Below are positions 23,961 to 31,196 of a stretch of DNA of 35,259 nt, piece after piece. Location of the stretch: NCBI GenBank assembly GCA_035604195.1, contig DATNIY010000128.1, forward strand, positions 1 to 35,259, in the 5' to 3' direction. Made by a program: the position numbers and the translations under genes. Position 1 is the first letter of the stretch, and each line of letters begins with the position of its first letter. Below the pieces are notes generated by a model that saw nothing but the letters and a program-made list of their open reading frames with translations, made no database searches and had not been told where the DNA came from. This stretch comes from DATJLY01 sp035604195. Its GTDB lineage: Bacteria > Pseudomonadota > Alphaproteobacteria > ATCC43930 > CGMCC-115725.

Positions 23961-25883
23961 TCATTCCAACCGAGGGCCGCGGGCGGGCAGCATGCGCGTG
24001 GCGTTGAGGATGAAGGTGAGCTCCGAGGCCACATGAATGAAGGCGGCAAGGAGCGGATTGAGGAAGCCCAGCGCCGCCAGCAGGATTCCCACGGAATCGA
24101 CGGCGATGGTCCCGGTGAAATTCTGCCAGATGATGCCGCGGGTGCGGCGAGCGATTTGCACGGTTTCGACGAAACGCACGAGATCGTTGCCGAGCAGCAC
24201 GACATCGGCGCTCTCGCGCGCGACGTCGGTGCCGGAGCCCATGGCGATGCCGACGCTCGCCTGCGTCAGTGCCGGCGCATCGTTGATGCCGTCGCCGACC
24301 ATCGCGACCTTATGTCCGGCCGCGACCAGTGCTTCGATGCGGGCGAGCTTGCCTTCCGGCAGAAGCTCCGATTCGGTCTCGTCCACTCGGAGTTCCCGGC
24401 CGACGGCGTCGCCGACGCTCTTGCCGTCGCCGGTCAGCAGAATGGTGCGGATGCCGAGCCGGCGCAGCGCGTCCACGGCAGGCCGTGCCTCGACGCGCAC
24501 GCCGTCGGCGACGAGGATCGCTCCGAGGAAGCGCCCGTTCCGCGCGACCATGACCTCGGTCGCGCCCTCTGCTCCCTCCCCTGTCGCCGCAGGAGCGATG
24601 CCGCGCTCGCGGAGGAAGGCTTGGCTGCCGACGACGATCTCGTCGTCGCCGGCCACGGTCGCGACGATGCCGCGGCCGGGGATATAGGCGAAGCGCTCGG
24701 GCTCCGGCGCGGTCAAGCCCATGGCCGCCGCCCGCGCCAGGATGGCCGCACCCAGCGGATGCTCCGAGCGCCGCTCGGCGATTGCTGCGGTCTCGATCAG
24801 CGTTTCGCCCGCCACGCCCGGCACGGGGCGGAGGTCGCGCACTTCGGGCCGGCCGAAGGTCAGGGTTCCCGTCTTGTCGAAGACCACCGTGTCGATCATC
24901 GACAGGGTTTCGAGATGGACGCCGCCTTTGATGATGGCGCCGGCGCGGGCGGCGCGTCCGATGGCGCCGAGGATGGCGAGCGGCGTCCCGGCGGCGACGC
25001 CGCAGGCGCCGGCGACGATCACGACGGAAATGGTCGAGCGGGCATCATGGGTCACGAGAAAGGTCAGCGCCGCCGCACCCAAAGCGAAATAGACGAGATA
25101 CCCGGCGAGGCGATCGGCCAAGCGCTGCACCGGCGCGCGCGAGCGCTCCGCCCGCTCCACCGCCTCGATGATCTTGCCGTAGCTGGTGTCGCGGCCGACG
25201 CGCTCGACCCGCACTTCGAGCGCGCCCGTCTGGTTGATCGTGCCGGCATAGACGGTGCCGCCTTGTGTCTTCTCGACCGGCATGGATTCGCCGGTGATGC
25301 GCGCCTGATCGACGAAGGAATGGCCGGCGACGACGATGCCGTCGACTGGGACCCGGCCGCCGGGATTGATCAAGACGCGGTCGCCGATCGCCAGCTCCTC
25401 CGCCTTGCGCTCGCGCACTTCGCCGTCGCGCTGGCGCACCGTCACGGCGCGCGGCAGGTACTCCAGAAGATCGTGGATGGCGTGCCGGCCCCGCGCCACC
25501 GTCATGCCTTCCAGCACTTCCGCGACCAGGACGAAGAGGGTGATGACCAACGCGGTGAAGAATTCGCCGATGGCGGCGGCGGCGACGATGGCGATGGTCA
25601 TCGACAGCTCCATCGTCATGCGACGCGCGAGCAGGTTTTCGAAAGCCTCCTTGAAGATCGGCCAGCCGCCGATCGCCAACCCCGCGACCGCAATGCCTAT
25701 GCCGATCGAGGTCTCGGAGATGCGGAACCATTCGAGCGCGGCGACGAGGCCGACCAGGACGATCCGCGCCGCCTCCGGCCAGGCGAGGCCGCCAGGCGCG
25801 TGATCGGGCTCGTCCGGCGCTTCGTCGAGCAGCGCGCGGTGATGCGACGGAGCTTCCGCGAGCCTGGCTTCCCGGATGTCCAC
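23961..25883 (-). CDS. P1B-like heavy-metal translocating ATPase with atypical TM motif
   Basis: Predicted ATP-driven metal exporter in the inner membrane. The 640-residue product lacks an N-terminal HMA metal-binding domain and begins with a short His-containing segment (SHH near residue 13). It has the actuator motif ARITGESMPVEK (about 195-205), phosphorylation site FDKTGTLTFG (Asp336), RRSEHPLGAAI (the HP motif of heavy-metal pumps, about His375) and VGDGINDAPALTQASVGIAMGSGTDVA split over the P domain. In the transmembrane metal site, where CPC-ALGLATP is usual, the sequence is GAC-GVAAGTP (about 292-301): the conserved proline and first cysteine are missing. The start is a GTG at 25883 with GGGAGG 5 nt upstream. 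It lies 15 bp after the metal-sensor gene and is surely co-transcribed with it. Confidence 0.88.
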   Translation of the reverse strand: MDIREARLAEAPSHHRALLDEAPDEPDHAPGGLAWPEAARIVLVGLVAALEWFRISETSIGIGIAVAGLAIGGWPIFKEAFENLLARRMTMELSMTIAIVAAAAIGEFFTALVITLFVLVAEVLEGMTVARGRHAIHDLLEYLPRAVTVRQRDGEVRERKAEELAIGDRVLINPGGRVPVDGIVVAGHSFVDQARITGESMPVEKTQGGTVYAGTINQTGALEVRVERVGRDTSYGKIIEAVERAERSRAPVQRLADRLAGYLVYFALGAAALTFLVTHDARSTISVVIVAGACGVAAGTPLAILGAIGRAARAGAIIKGGVHLETLSMIDTVVFDKTGTLTFGRPEVRDLRPVPGVAGETLIETAAIAERRSEHPLGAAILARAAAMGLTAPEPERFAYIPGRGIVATVAGDDEIVVGSQAFLRERGIAPAATGEGAEGATEVMVARNGRFLGAILVADGVRVEARPAVDALRRLGIRTILLTGDGKSVGDAVGRELRVDETESELLPEGKLARIEALVAAGHKVAMVGDGINDAPALTQASVGIAMGSGTDVARESADVVLLGNDLVRFVETVQIARRTRGIIWQNFTGTIAVDSVGILLAALGFLNPLLAAFIHVASELTFILNATRMLPARGPRLE

Positions 25884-25898
25884 GGCCGCCTCCCGCGG

Positions 25899-26171
25899 TC
25901 AGCGGAGATAGGACTGGACGATATCGACCAACTCTTCGGCGCCGCGCGCGCGCTCGGAATCGGGCAGCGCCGGATCGGCGACGTGGAGATGGATGTGGTC
26001 CTCGATCACCTCGGCCATGAGCCCGTTCATCGCGCCGCGCGCCGCGACCACCAGATGCAGGACAGCGGCGCAGCCCTGCTCCTTTTCGAGCGCGCGCTCG
26101 ATCGCCTCGATCTGGCCGCGGACGCGGCGCACCCGGTTCAAAAGCTTGGTCTTCTCTCGGATCGTATGCAT
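25899..26171 (-). CDS. Metal-sensing repressor, RcnR/FrmR (DUF156) family
   Basis: All-helical tetrameric repressor of the CsoR/RcnR/FrmR family that leaves its operator on binding metal (or formaldehyde for FrmR). The 90-residue product contains KTKLLNRVRRVRGQIEAIER and GCAAVLHLVVAARGAMNGLM, family signatures. Potential ligands are His2, Cys34, His59 and His63, which line up with His3, Cys35, His60 and His64 of E. coli RcnR, the nickel/cobalt sensor; CsoR would have Cys-His-Cys. This suggests Ni, Co or a similar ion rather than copper. It is the first gene of a two-gene unit with the ATPase. A palindromic operator candidate lies 15 bp upstream. Confidence 0.88.
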   Translation of the reverse strand: MHTIREKTKLLNRVRRVRGQIEAIERALEKEQGCAAVLHLVVAARGAMNGLMAEVIEDHIHLHVADPALPDSERARGAEELVDIVQSYLR

Positions 26172-26186
26172 GACCGTCCCCGATAG

Positions 26187-26205
26187 GATACCTGGGTATG
26201 GTATC
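26187..26205. promoter_or_regulatory. Putative operator of the RcnR/FrmR-type repressor
   Basis: A perfect inverted repeat GATACC-N7-GGTATC that overlaps a second palindrome ATACC-TG-GGTAT. It lies 15-34 bp upstream of the repressor ATG, where an autoregulatory operator is expected. CsoR-family operators are typically short G/C runs flanked by AT palindromes, which this resembles. Confidence 0.5.
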
Positions 26206-26290
26206 AGGCTGCGAGCGTCCTGTCGAGCCGCGGCTTTCGCCCATGGCTTGCGCCGGATATGGTCCGGACTTGCCCTTGCGCAGGTTCCCC

Positions 26291-26917
26291 GTGACTGATT
26301 TTCGCCCGCGCGGCCCCCGCCAGCCGATCCTCAACCTGCCGCCGATGACGACGGCGTTGCTGATCGCGAATATTGCGGTGGCGGTGGCGCTCTGGCTGCT
26401 GCCCGAGCGGTTGGACCAGCAACTGCTGCTGGTCTTCGGCTTTCTTCCCGTTCGTTATGCCGGCGCCGTGCCGCTCGGCTGGCCCGCGCTGGTCGCGCCG
26501 GTGACCTATCAGTTTCTGCATGGCGGCCTGACCCATCTCGGCGTCAACATGCTTGGGCTGGTCGCCTTCGCGCCGGGGGTCGAGCAGCGGCTTGGAGGAT
26601 GGCGCTTCCTGATCTTCTATCTCGTTTGCGGGATCGCCGGCGCCTTCGCGCAATTCGCGGCCGGGCCGACTTCGTTCGAATTGCTCATCGGCGCATCCGC
26701 GGCGGTGAGCGGCATTTTCGGCGCCATCCTCCGCTTTCGCATCGCGCGGCAGAGCTTCTGGCTGGTGGTGGCGATCTGGCTGGTGATGAATTTCGTCACC
26801 GGCGCGAGCGGCATGGGCTCGAGCGCGCCGATCGCCTGGATCGCGCATATCGGCGGGTTCTTTGCCGGTCTCATTCTCTTCTCATTGTTCGACCGCAGGC
26901 TGGGCGCGCGGCGATGA
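26291..26917 (+). CDS. Rhomboid family intramembrane serine protease
   Basis: Six-helix membrane protease that cleaves substrates within or near their transmembrane segments. From the GTG at 26291 the product is 208 aa. The first helix is TALLIANIAVAVALWLL. The conserved HGGLTHLGVNMLGL (His/Asn, Asn86) stabilises the oxyanion, the nucleophile is in LIGASAAVSGIFGAIL (Ser136), and the dyad His is in WIAHIGGFFAGLI (His186). The start is uncertain: the open frame extends to 26198, but the added residues would overlap the operator region of the divergent metal-sensor gene and look non-protein-like. Substrate unknown; no partner is recognised nearby. Confidence 0.85.
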   Translation: MTDFRPRGPRQPILNLPPMTTALLIANIAVAVALWLLPERLDQQLLLVFGFLPVRYAGAVPLGWPALVAPVTYQFLHGGLTHLGVNMLGLVAFAPGVEQRLGGWRFLIFYLVCGIAGAFAQFAAGPTSFELLIGASAAVSGIFGAILRFRIARQSFWLVVAIWLVMNFVTGASGMGSSAPIAWIAHIGGFFAGLILFSLFDRRLGARR

Positions 26918-27007
26918 GCCGGCGGCGCAGCAAGCCGCTTGTCGCTTGACAGCGGAAAGGCCGGCACAGAACATCCGGCAATCGCGGCCGGAGGAAGCGA
27001 GGCTCGC

Positions 27008-27994
27008 ATGCCCGACACAGCATTGCTCGACAGCATCGAAAGAACGCGCCGCGCGCCGTCGCTCGAGGCGCTCTATGACGAGGTGAAGCGCTTCAATATG
27101 AAGCCGGGCTGGGTCCGCCGCGAGCGGCCGATCCTGTGGCGCGAGCCGAAATCGATCTATGTCGCGACGCATTGGCGTTACGAGGAAGGCAAGGCCGCGC
27201 TCGATGCCGCCGGCCGGCTCATCGACGTGACGCTGGCCGAGCGGCGCAATCTCGTCATGGAGAATCCCGCTGCCGACAGCGGCTTCGGCACGACGCGCAC
27301 GCTCGTCTGCGCCTATCAAATGATCCTGCCCGGCGAAAAGGCGCCGGCGCACCGGCACGCGCCGCACGCGCTGCGCGTCATCATCGATGCCAAGGGCGCC
27401 TTCTCGAATGTCGACGGCGACAAGACGCCGATGGAGACCGGCGACGTCGTGCTGACTCCCGGCTGGAGCTGGCATAGCCATGGCCATGACGGCGATGCGC
27501 CGGCCTATTGGTTCGACGGGCTCGACGTGCCGCTCACGCAGCTGCTCGAGCCGATGTTCTATGAGGAGCATCCCGACGGCGCCGCCTATGAACGGGACGC
27601 GAAGCTCGTCGCGACATCGCCTTACCGCTTCACGCGCGACGAGATCTTGGGAGCGCTCGACCGCGCGAAGCCCGATCCCGAGGGCATTCACGGCGCCCGC
27701 ATCGAGCTGGCGGCGCCGACGATGCCGACCATGGGCCTTGCTGTCGAGCGCTTGCCAAGCGGCGCCAAGACGCGCCGTCACCGCTCGACGGCGAACCATT
27801 GCTTCTGCGTCATGGAAGGCAGCGGCGCCAGCATCGTCGACGGCAAGACCATCGCGTGGCGGCGCGGCGATGTCTTTATCGCGCCGTGCTGGGCTTGGCA
27901 CGACCACGCGGCGACGAGCGACGCCGTCCTGTTCGCGATGTCGGACGAGCCGCTGATGCGCTTTGCCAGATACTATCGCGCCGAGACCGCGTAG
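27008..27994 (+). CDS. Gentisate 1,2-dioxygenase-like bicupin
   Basis: Predicted iron-dependent ring-cleaving dioxygenase of the gentisate/1-hydroxy-2-naphthoate dioxygenase group. The 328-residue protein has two cupin domains. The first has LPGEKAPAHRHAPHALRVII (His115, His117) and TPGWSWHSHGHDG supplying the third His. The second has TRRHRSTANHCFCVMEGSG and GDVFIAPCWAWHDH. The HRH motif plus bicupin layout is typical of gentisate dioxygenases, but whether the substrate is gentisate, salicylate or something else is open. The ATG at 27008 has GAGG 5 nt upstream. A NIPSNAP-family gene follows 23 bp later in the same direction. Confidence 0.82.
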   Translation: MPDTALLDSIERTRRAPSLEALYDEVKRFNMKPGWVRRERPILWREPKSIYVATHWRYEEGKAALDAAGRLIDVTLAERRNLVMENPAADSGFGTTRTLVCAYQMILPGEKAPAHRHAPHALRVIIDAKGAFSNVDGDKTPMETGDVVLTPGWSWHSHGHDGDAPAYWFDGLDVPLTQLLEPMFYEEHPDGAAYERDAKLVATSPYRFTRDEILGALDRAKPDPEGIHGARIELAAPTMPTMGLAVERLPSGAKTRRHRSTANHCFCVMEGSGASIVDGKTIAWRRGDVFIAPCWAWHDHAATSDAVLFAMSDEPLMRFARYYRAETA

Positions 27995-28017
27995 CGGCGC
28001 CAATCGGGGGGATTGCG

Positions 28018-28347
28018 ATGATCTACGAGATGCGCGTCTATCACTGCCTGCCCGGACGCCTGCCCGCGCTGCTCAAGCGCTTCGAGACCGTGGCGATGCG
28101 CCTGTTCGAGAAGCATGGCATTCGCCAGCTTGGCTTCTGGACGGTCGCGATCGGCGAATCCAACCAGGATCTCATCTACATCGTGCAATTCGAATCGCAT
28201 GCCGCGCGCGACAAGGCTTGGGCGGCCTTCCAAAGCGACCCCGAATGGATCGCGGCGCGGACCAAGACCGAGGCGGACGGCGGCCCGATGATCGCCTCGA
28301 TCAGCAACACGATCCTGACGCCGACCAGCTTCTCCGCGGCGAAGTGA
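28018..28347 (+). CDS. NIPSNAP family protein
   Basis: Small dimeric alpha/beta-barrel protein (109 aa) of the NIPSNAP family, function poorly defined. It begins MIYEMRVYHCLPGRLPALLK, the family signature, and continues with FGIRQ-like KHGIRQLGFWTVAIGESNQD, LIYIVQFESHAARDKAWAAF and a C-terminal NTILTPTSFS, all typical. Such proteins often accompany catabolic dioxygenases or aldolases. The ATG at 28018 has GGGGGA 6 nt upstream. It is probably co-transcribed with the dioxygenase-like gene before it. Confidence 0.88.
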   Translation: MIYEMRVYHCLPGRLPALLKRFETVAMRLFEKHGIRQLGFWTVAIGESNQDLIYIVQFESHAARDKAWAAFQSDPEWIAARTKTEADGGPMIASISNTILTPTSFSAAK

Positions 28348-28416
28348 GGCGCGGGGCGCGCCACCACCCCTGCGCGGGATTGCTTCAGTAACCCGGCCGA
28401 CAGCTTACCGCGCGGT

Positions 28417-28848
28417 TTACCGCTGCGGCGGATCGCAGCTCACGGTGGCCATCTCGGCCGGCACCGAAAACTCGATGATTTCAAAGTCATCGGAGGTTCG
28501 CATCTCCTGATGGCGCGTGCCGCCTGGGATCAAGACGGAATCGCCGGCCTCCAGACGCACCGCCCCGCTATCCTCGAACTCCAACTCGACCCAGCCGCTG
28601 AGCAGGTAAACGAATTGCGCCTCGCATACGTGATAATGCCAACCGGTCGGCTCGGACATGCCGGCGGTGGCCGAGGTGAGTTGCGCGCGCATTCGCCCGT
28701 TCGTTGCCCCGGTCACGCCGAGGTCGCGATAGCGGAAGAAGGCGCGCCGGCCGGGAACGAAATTCGCGTCATTCTTCCTCGTCACGGCGACCTTCATTGT
28801 CGATTTGTCGGGCGCCGGTGCCTTCGACGCCGTTGCCACCGTCTGCAT
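28417..28848 (-). CDS. Cupin-domain protein
   Basis: Single cupin of 143 aa, exact function unknown. The cupin motifs are GWHYHVCEAQFVYLLSGWVE (His-x-His and downstream Glu) and GDSVLIPGGTRHQEMRTSDD (third His), so a metal site is likely. The N-terminal 25 residues are Ala/Lys-rich and probably disordered. The ATG at 28848 has a perfect AGGAGG 6 nt upstream; the longer frame is not supported. It is convergent with the NIPSNAP gene and divergent from the deacetylase-like gene. Confidence 0.8.
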   Translation of the reverse strand: MQTVATASKAPAPDKSTMKVAVTRKNDANFVPGRRAFFRYRDLGVTGATNGRMRAQLTSATAGMSEPTGWHYHVCEAQFVYLLSGWVELEFEDSGAVRLEAGDSVLIPGGTRHQEMRTSDDFEIIEFSVPAEMATVSCDPPQR

Positions 28849-29209
28849 GCTAATCCTCCTGTCCAGGAAATTCCGGGCCGCCGATCTCTCCGCGCGTGCG
28901 GCGAGCGTAACACGCTGCAGCATTGTGCGCCAAAGCATTCGCGCCGGCGCGACCGCTCCGCAACCTCCGCTGGCCTGGGACGGTTTCATAACCCGCGCGC
29001 TGTCTTCGCCCTAACTCGTGTTGACTAGCTTTACGGCATCGGGCCATGATGATGTATGGACGAGGTCGCGCAACGACGCGGCCCTGACCTGGCGGCGCCT
29101 GGCCAATCCGTCTCGGCTTGGAAGCGAGTGCATACGGGACGCCGCGAAACAAAAATCGGCCGGCTGATCGAAGCTTGGCCGCAGCGCGTGGAAGGGAGCC
29201 ACAACGCCG
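28849..29209. other. Intergenic region between divergent cupin and deacetylase genes
   Basis: 361 bp without a convincing gene; overlapping short frames on both strands look like shadows. A TTGACT hexamer at 29021-29026 could be a -35 element for the rightward gene, but no good -10 follows at the right distance. Otherwise nothing recognisable. Confidence 0.4.
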
Positions 29210-30262
29210 ATGTCGGGCGGCCCGATCCGTTTGCCGCACTCGAACGCTGCGGCGGATGGCCCCACAGAAGTCTGTTTGACCATCGATTCCGAATTCGGCA
29301 GCGGCGGCACGAGCCTCGATCCAAGCCGCCGCTTGGCGCTCAGCAAAGCGAGCGTCTACTGCCCCGCGCGGGGGGAGGACCACGGATTACCGTTGATCCT
29401 CAAAGCGCTCGCGAGACATCGCACGCCCGCGACCTTCTTCGTCGAAACGCTGTGCACCACGCAGCTTGGCGATGCGCCGGTCAGGCAGACCGTCGATGCG
29501 ATCCTGGCGGCGGGACACGACGTGCAGCTTCACATTCATCCCTATTGGCTGGGGAGCGGTGCTCCTGGCGCCCTGGCGCGTGCCGACAGGCTGGCGATTG
29601 ACAGCTGCGCCGGCTGGTCGCTTGGCGAGATCCAGGCAATCATTGAGCAAGGGTTGGAGCCGCTGGCGCGCTGGAAGGTGCAACCCCCGATTGCCTTGCG
29701 TACGGGCAACCTCACTGTCGATCGCACGGTCTACCGCGCCATGGCGCGGCTCGGCATAAATGTCGCGTCGAACATCGGTTTCGCTTGTTTCAGAGCGAGC
29801 GACCCTTCGCTCCACCTCATGGCCGGTCGCCACTGGATCGATGGCGTGCTCGAAATTCCGGTGACCAGCTACGTCCAGTTTTCGCTCCCGCACTGGAAGC
29901 GATATCGACTGATGACCATCACCGCAGTCGGCGCGGGCGAAATGATCAGCCTGCTGCGCCGCGCCCGCGCCAAGGGCGTTTCGCCCATCGTGATCCTGAC
30001 GCATCCCTTCGAATTCATCAAAGGCGACCGTCCGGGTGGCGAGGGTTGCCTGCCCAACCGGATCAACCAGCGACGCCTCGTTTCGCTTCTCGAATTCCTC
30101 GCGGACCATCGCGACGAATTCGCGCCGGTCAGCATTGCGGAGGCAGCGCCCCGCTGGCTGGCTGGCCAAGCATCGCAGCCAGAGCAGATCCAGGCGCCAT
30201 TGCTGCCGACGTTGCGCGGCACGTTGGAAAACAAAGCCAATGATTTCCTGCGCTGGCTCTGA
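29210..30262 (+). CDS. Polysaccharide deacetylase-like (NodB-fold) protein
   Basis: Predicted metal-dependent carbohydrate esterase of the CE4/NodB fold, acting on an N-acetylated sugar polymer or precursor. The 350-residue protein has the first catalytic segment CLTIDSEFG (catalytic Asp about 26 and metal Asp/Glu), TPATFFVETLCTT, GHDVQLHIHPYW (metal His pair, about 103-114), ALRTGNLTVDR (motif 3) and PIVILTHPFEF near residue 262 (motif 5). There is no signal peptide, so it is cytosolic or membrane-peripheral. The ATG at 29210 has a weak AAGGGA 13 nt upstream; a later start would lose the first motif. It stands alone between a cupin and an aldolase gene. Confidence 0.75.
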   Translation: MSGGPIRLPHSNAAADGPTEVCLTIDSEFGSGGTSLDPSRRLALSKASVYCPARGEDHGLPLILKALARHRTPATFFVETLCTTQLGDAPVRQTVDAILAAGHDVQLHIHPYWLGSGAPGALARADRLAIDSCAGWSLGEIQAIIEQGLEPLARWKVQPPIALRTGNLTVDRTVYRAMARLGINVASNIGFACFRASDPSLHLMAGRHWIDGVLEIPVTSYVQFSLPHWKRYRLMTITAVGAGEMISLLRRARAKGVSPIVILTHPFEFIKGDRPGGEGCLPNRINQRRLVSLLEFLADHRDEFAPVSIAEAAPRWLAGQASQPEQIQAPLLPTLRGTLENKANDFLRWL

Positions 30263-30308
30263 TCGCGGATGGCGAGGGGTTATCGCATCGGCGCAGGCTG
30301 ATCCGGCT

Positions 30309-31049
30309 TCAATACCCCGGCCGGTAGCGGACGCCGGCGCGGTCGCACCAATATTCCCAGGCGCGGTCGATGCCCATCAGCGGCTTGTCGCCATAGGCGT
30401 CGAGCGTTGCCATCATCTTCTCGACCTCGCCCGGCGACAGGAACTTGATCTCCTTGTAGCGCGACGCCTCGCGCTGCAAATTGGCATTGTCCTGCAGCTT
30501 GATCGAGACATAGCAGGCGCGCCGGATCGAGCCGCCGGCCGCGACCGTGCCGTGACCGCGCATCAAGGCACTCGGGCCGCTGCCGACCGTGCGGGCGAGA
30601 TCGTGGCCCATTTCGATGGTGGTGACCATGAGGTCGGTGTCGCCGAATTTGTCGCGCGGATCCCAAATCGGCACTTCCTTCCCGATGAGCGCGCAATTGT
30701 GCATGATCGGCCGCAGCTTTTCGCCGCCGACGCCGAAGGAGATGGTGGCGTGGCTGTGGCTGTGCACGACCGACTTGGCCTCGGGCCGCGCCTGGTAGAG
30801 CGCGGCGTGGATGAAGCGCTCCGAATAGGGCGAGCGGCCGCGCGCATCGACCGGCGCGCCGTCGAGCGTGAACTCCATGATGTCGGAAGGCTCGACCATG
30901 CGCGGCGCCCGCGCCCGCGACAGCAGGAAGCGGTCGGGACGGTCGGGATGGCGGACGCTGATATGGCCGAAGCCGTCGACGACGCCTTCGAAGGCGAGGA
31001 TGTGGTTTGCGGCGACGAGCTCGTCGATCAGATCTGCGATGGCGGCCAT
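30309..31049 (-). CDS. Class II aldolase/adducin family protein
   Basis: Predicted zinc-dependent aldolase, epimerase or decarboxylase of the FucA/AraD fold. The 246-residue product has the zinc motif VVHSHSHATISFGVGG (His98 and His100 likely ligands) and ALMRGHGTVAAGGS (His166, third ligand), plus GFGHISVRHPDRPDRFLLSR (phosphate/substrate region). A C-terminal WEYWCDRAG motif is seen in members annotated as hydroxymethylpyrimidine/3-hydroxy-2-methylpyridine-type decarboxylases, but the substrate is undetermined. The ATG at 31049 has GGGGAG 5 nt upstream. It diverges from the GMC oxidoreductase gene across 147 bp. Confidence 0.85.
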   Translation of the reverse strand: MAAIADLIDELVAANHILAFEGVVDGFGHISVRHPDRPDRFLLSRARAPRMVEPSDIMEFTLDGAPVDARGRSPYSERFIHAALYQARPEAKSVVHSHSHATISFGVGGEKLRPIMHNCALIGKEVPIWDPRDKFGDTDLMVTTIEMGHDLARTVGSGPSALMRGHGTVAAGGSIRRACYVSIKLQDNANLQREASRYKEIKFLSPGEVEKMMATLDAYGDKPLMGIDRAWEYWCDRAGVRYRPGY

Positions 31050-31196
31050 GGTTTCTCCCCTCATCATGCAGCGCAAGATTGCGCCGGCAATTTAACCGCA
31101 GCGTCGCGGCAAGGGAACCGGCGGGCATTTTGATCTGGCACGCCGCGCCGCGGCCCGCGATAAGATGAACGGCGGAGGAATGCCGGGGGACGAGCG

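Noticed and set aside
24033..26186. 717-codon plus-strand frame antisense to the metal ATPase and its regulator
   Set aside because: It has no signature motifs, Asp/Gly/Ala/Arg/His-rich shadow composition, and two well-defined genes on the other strand.
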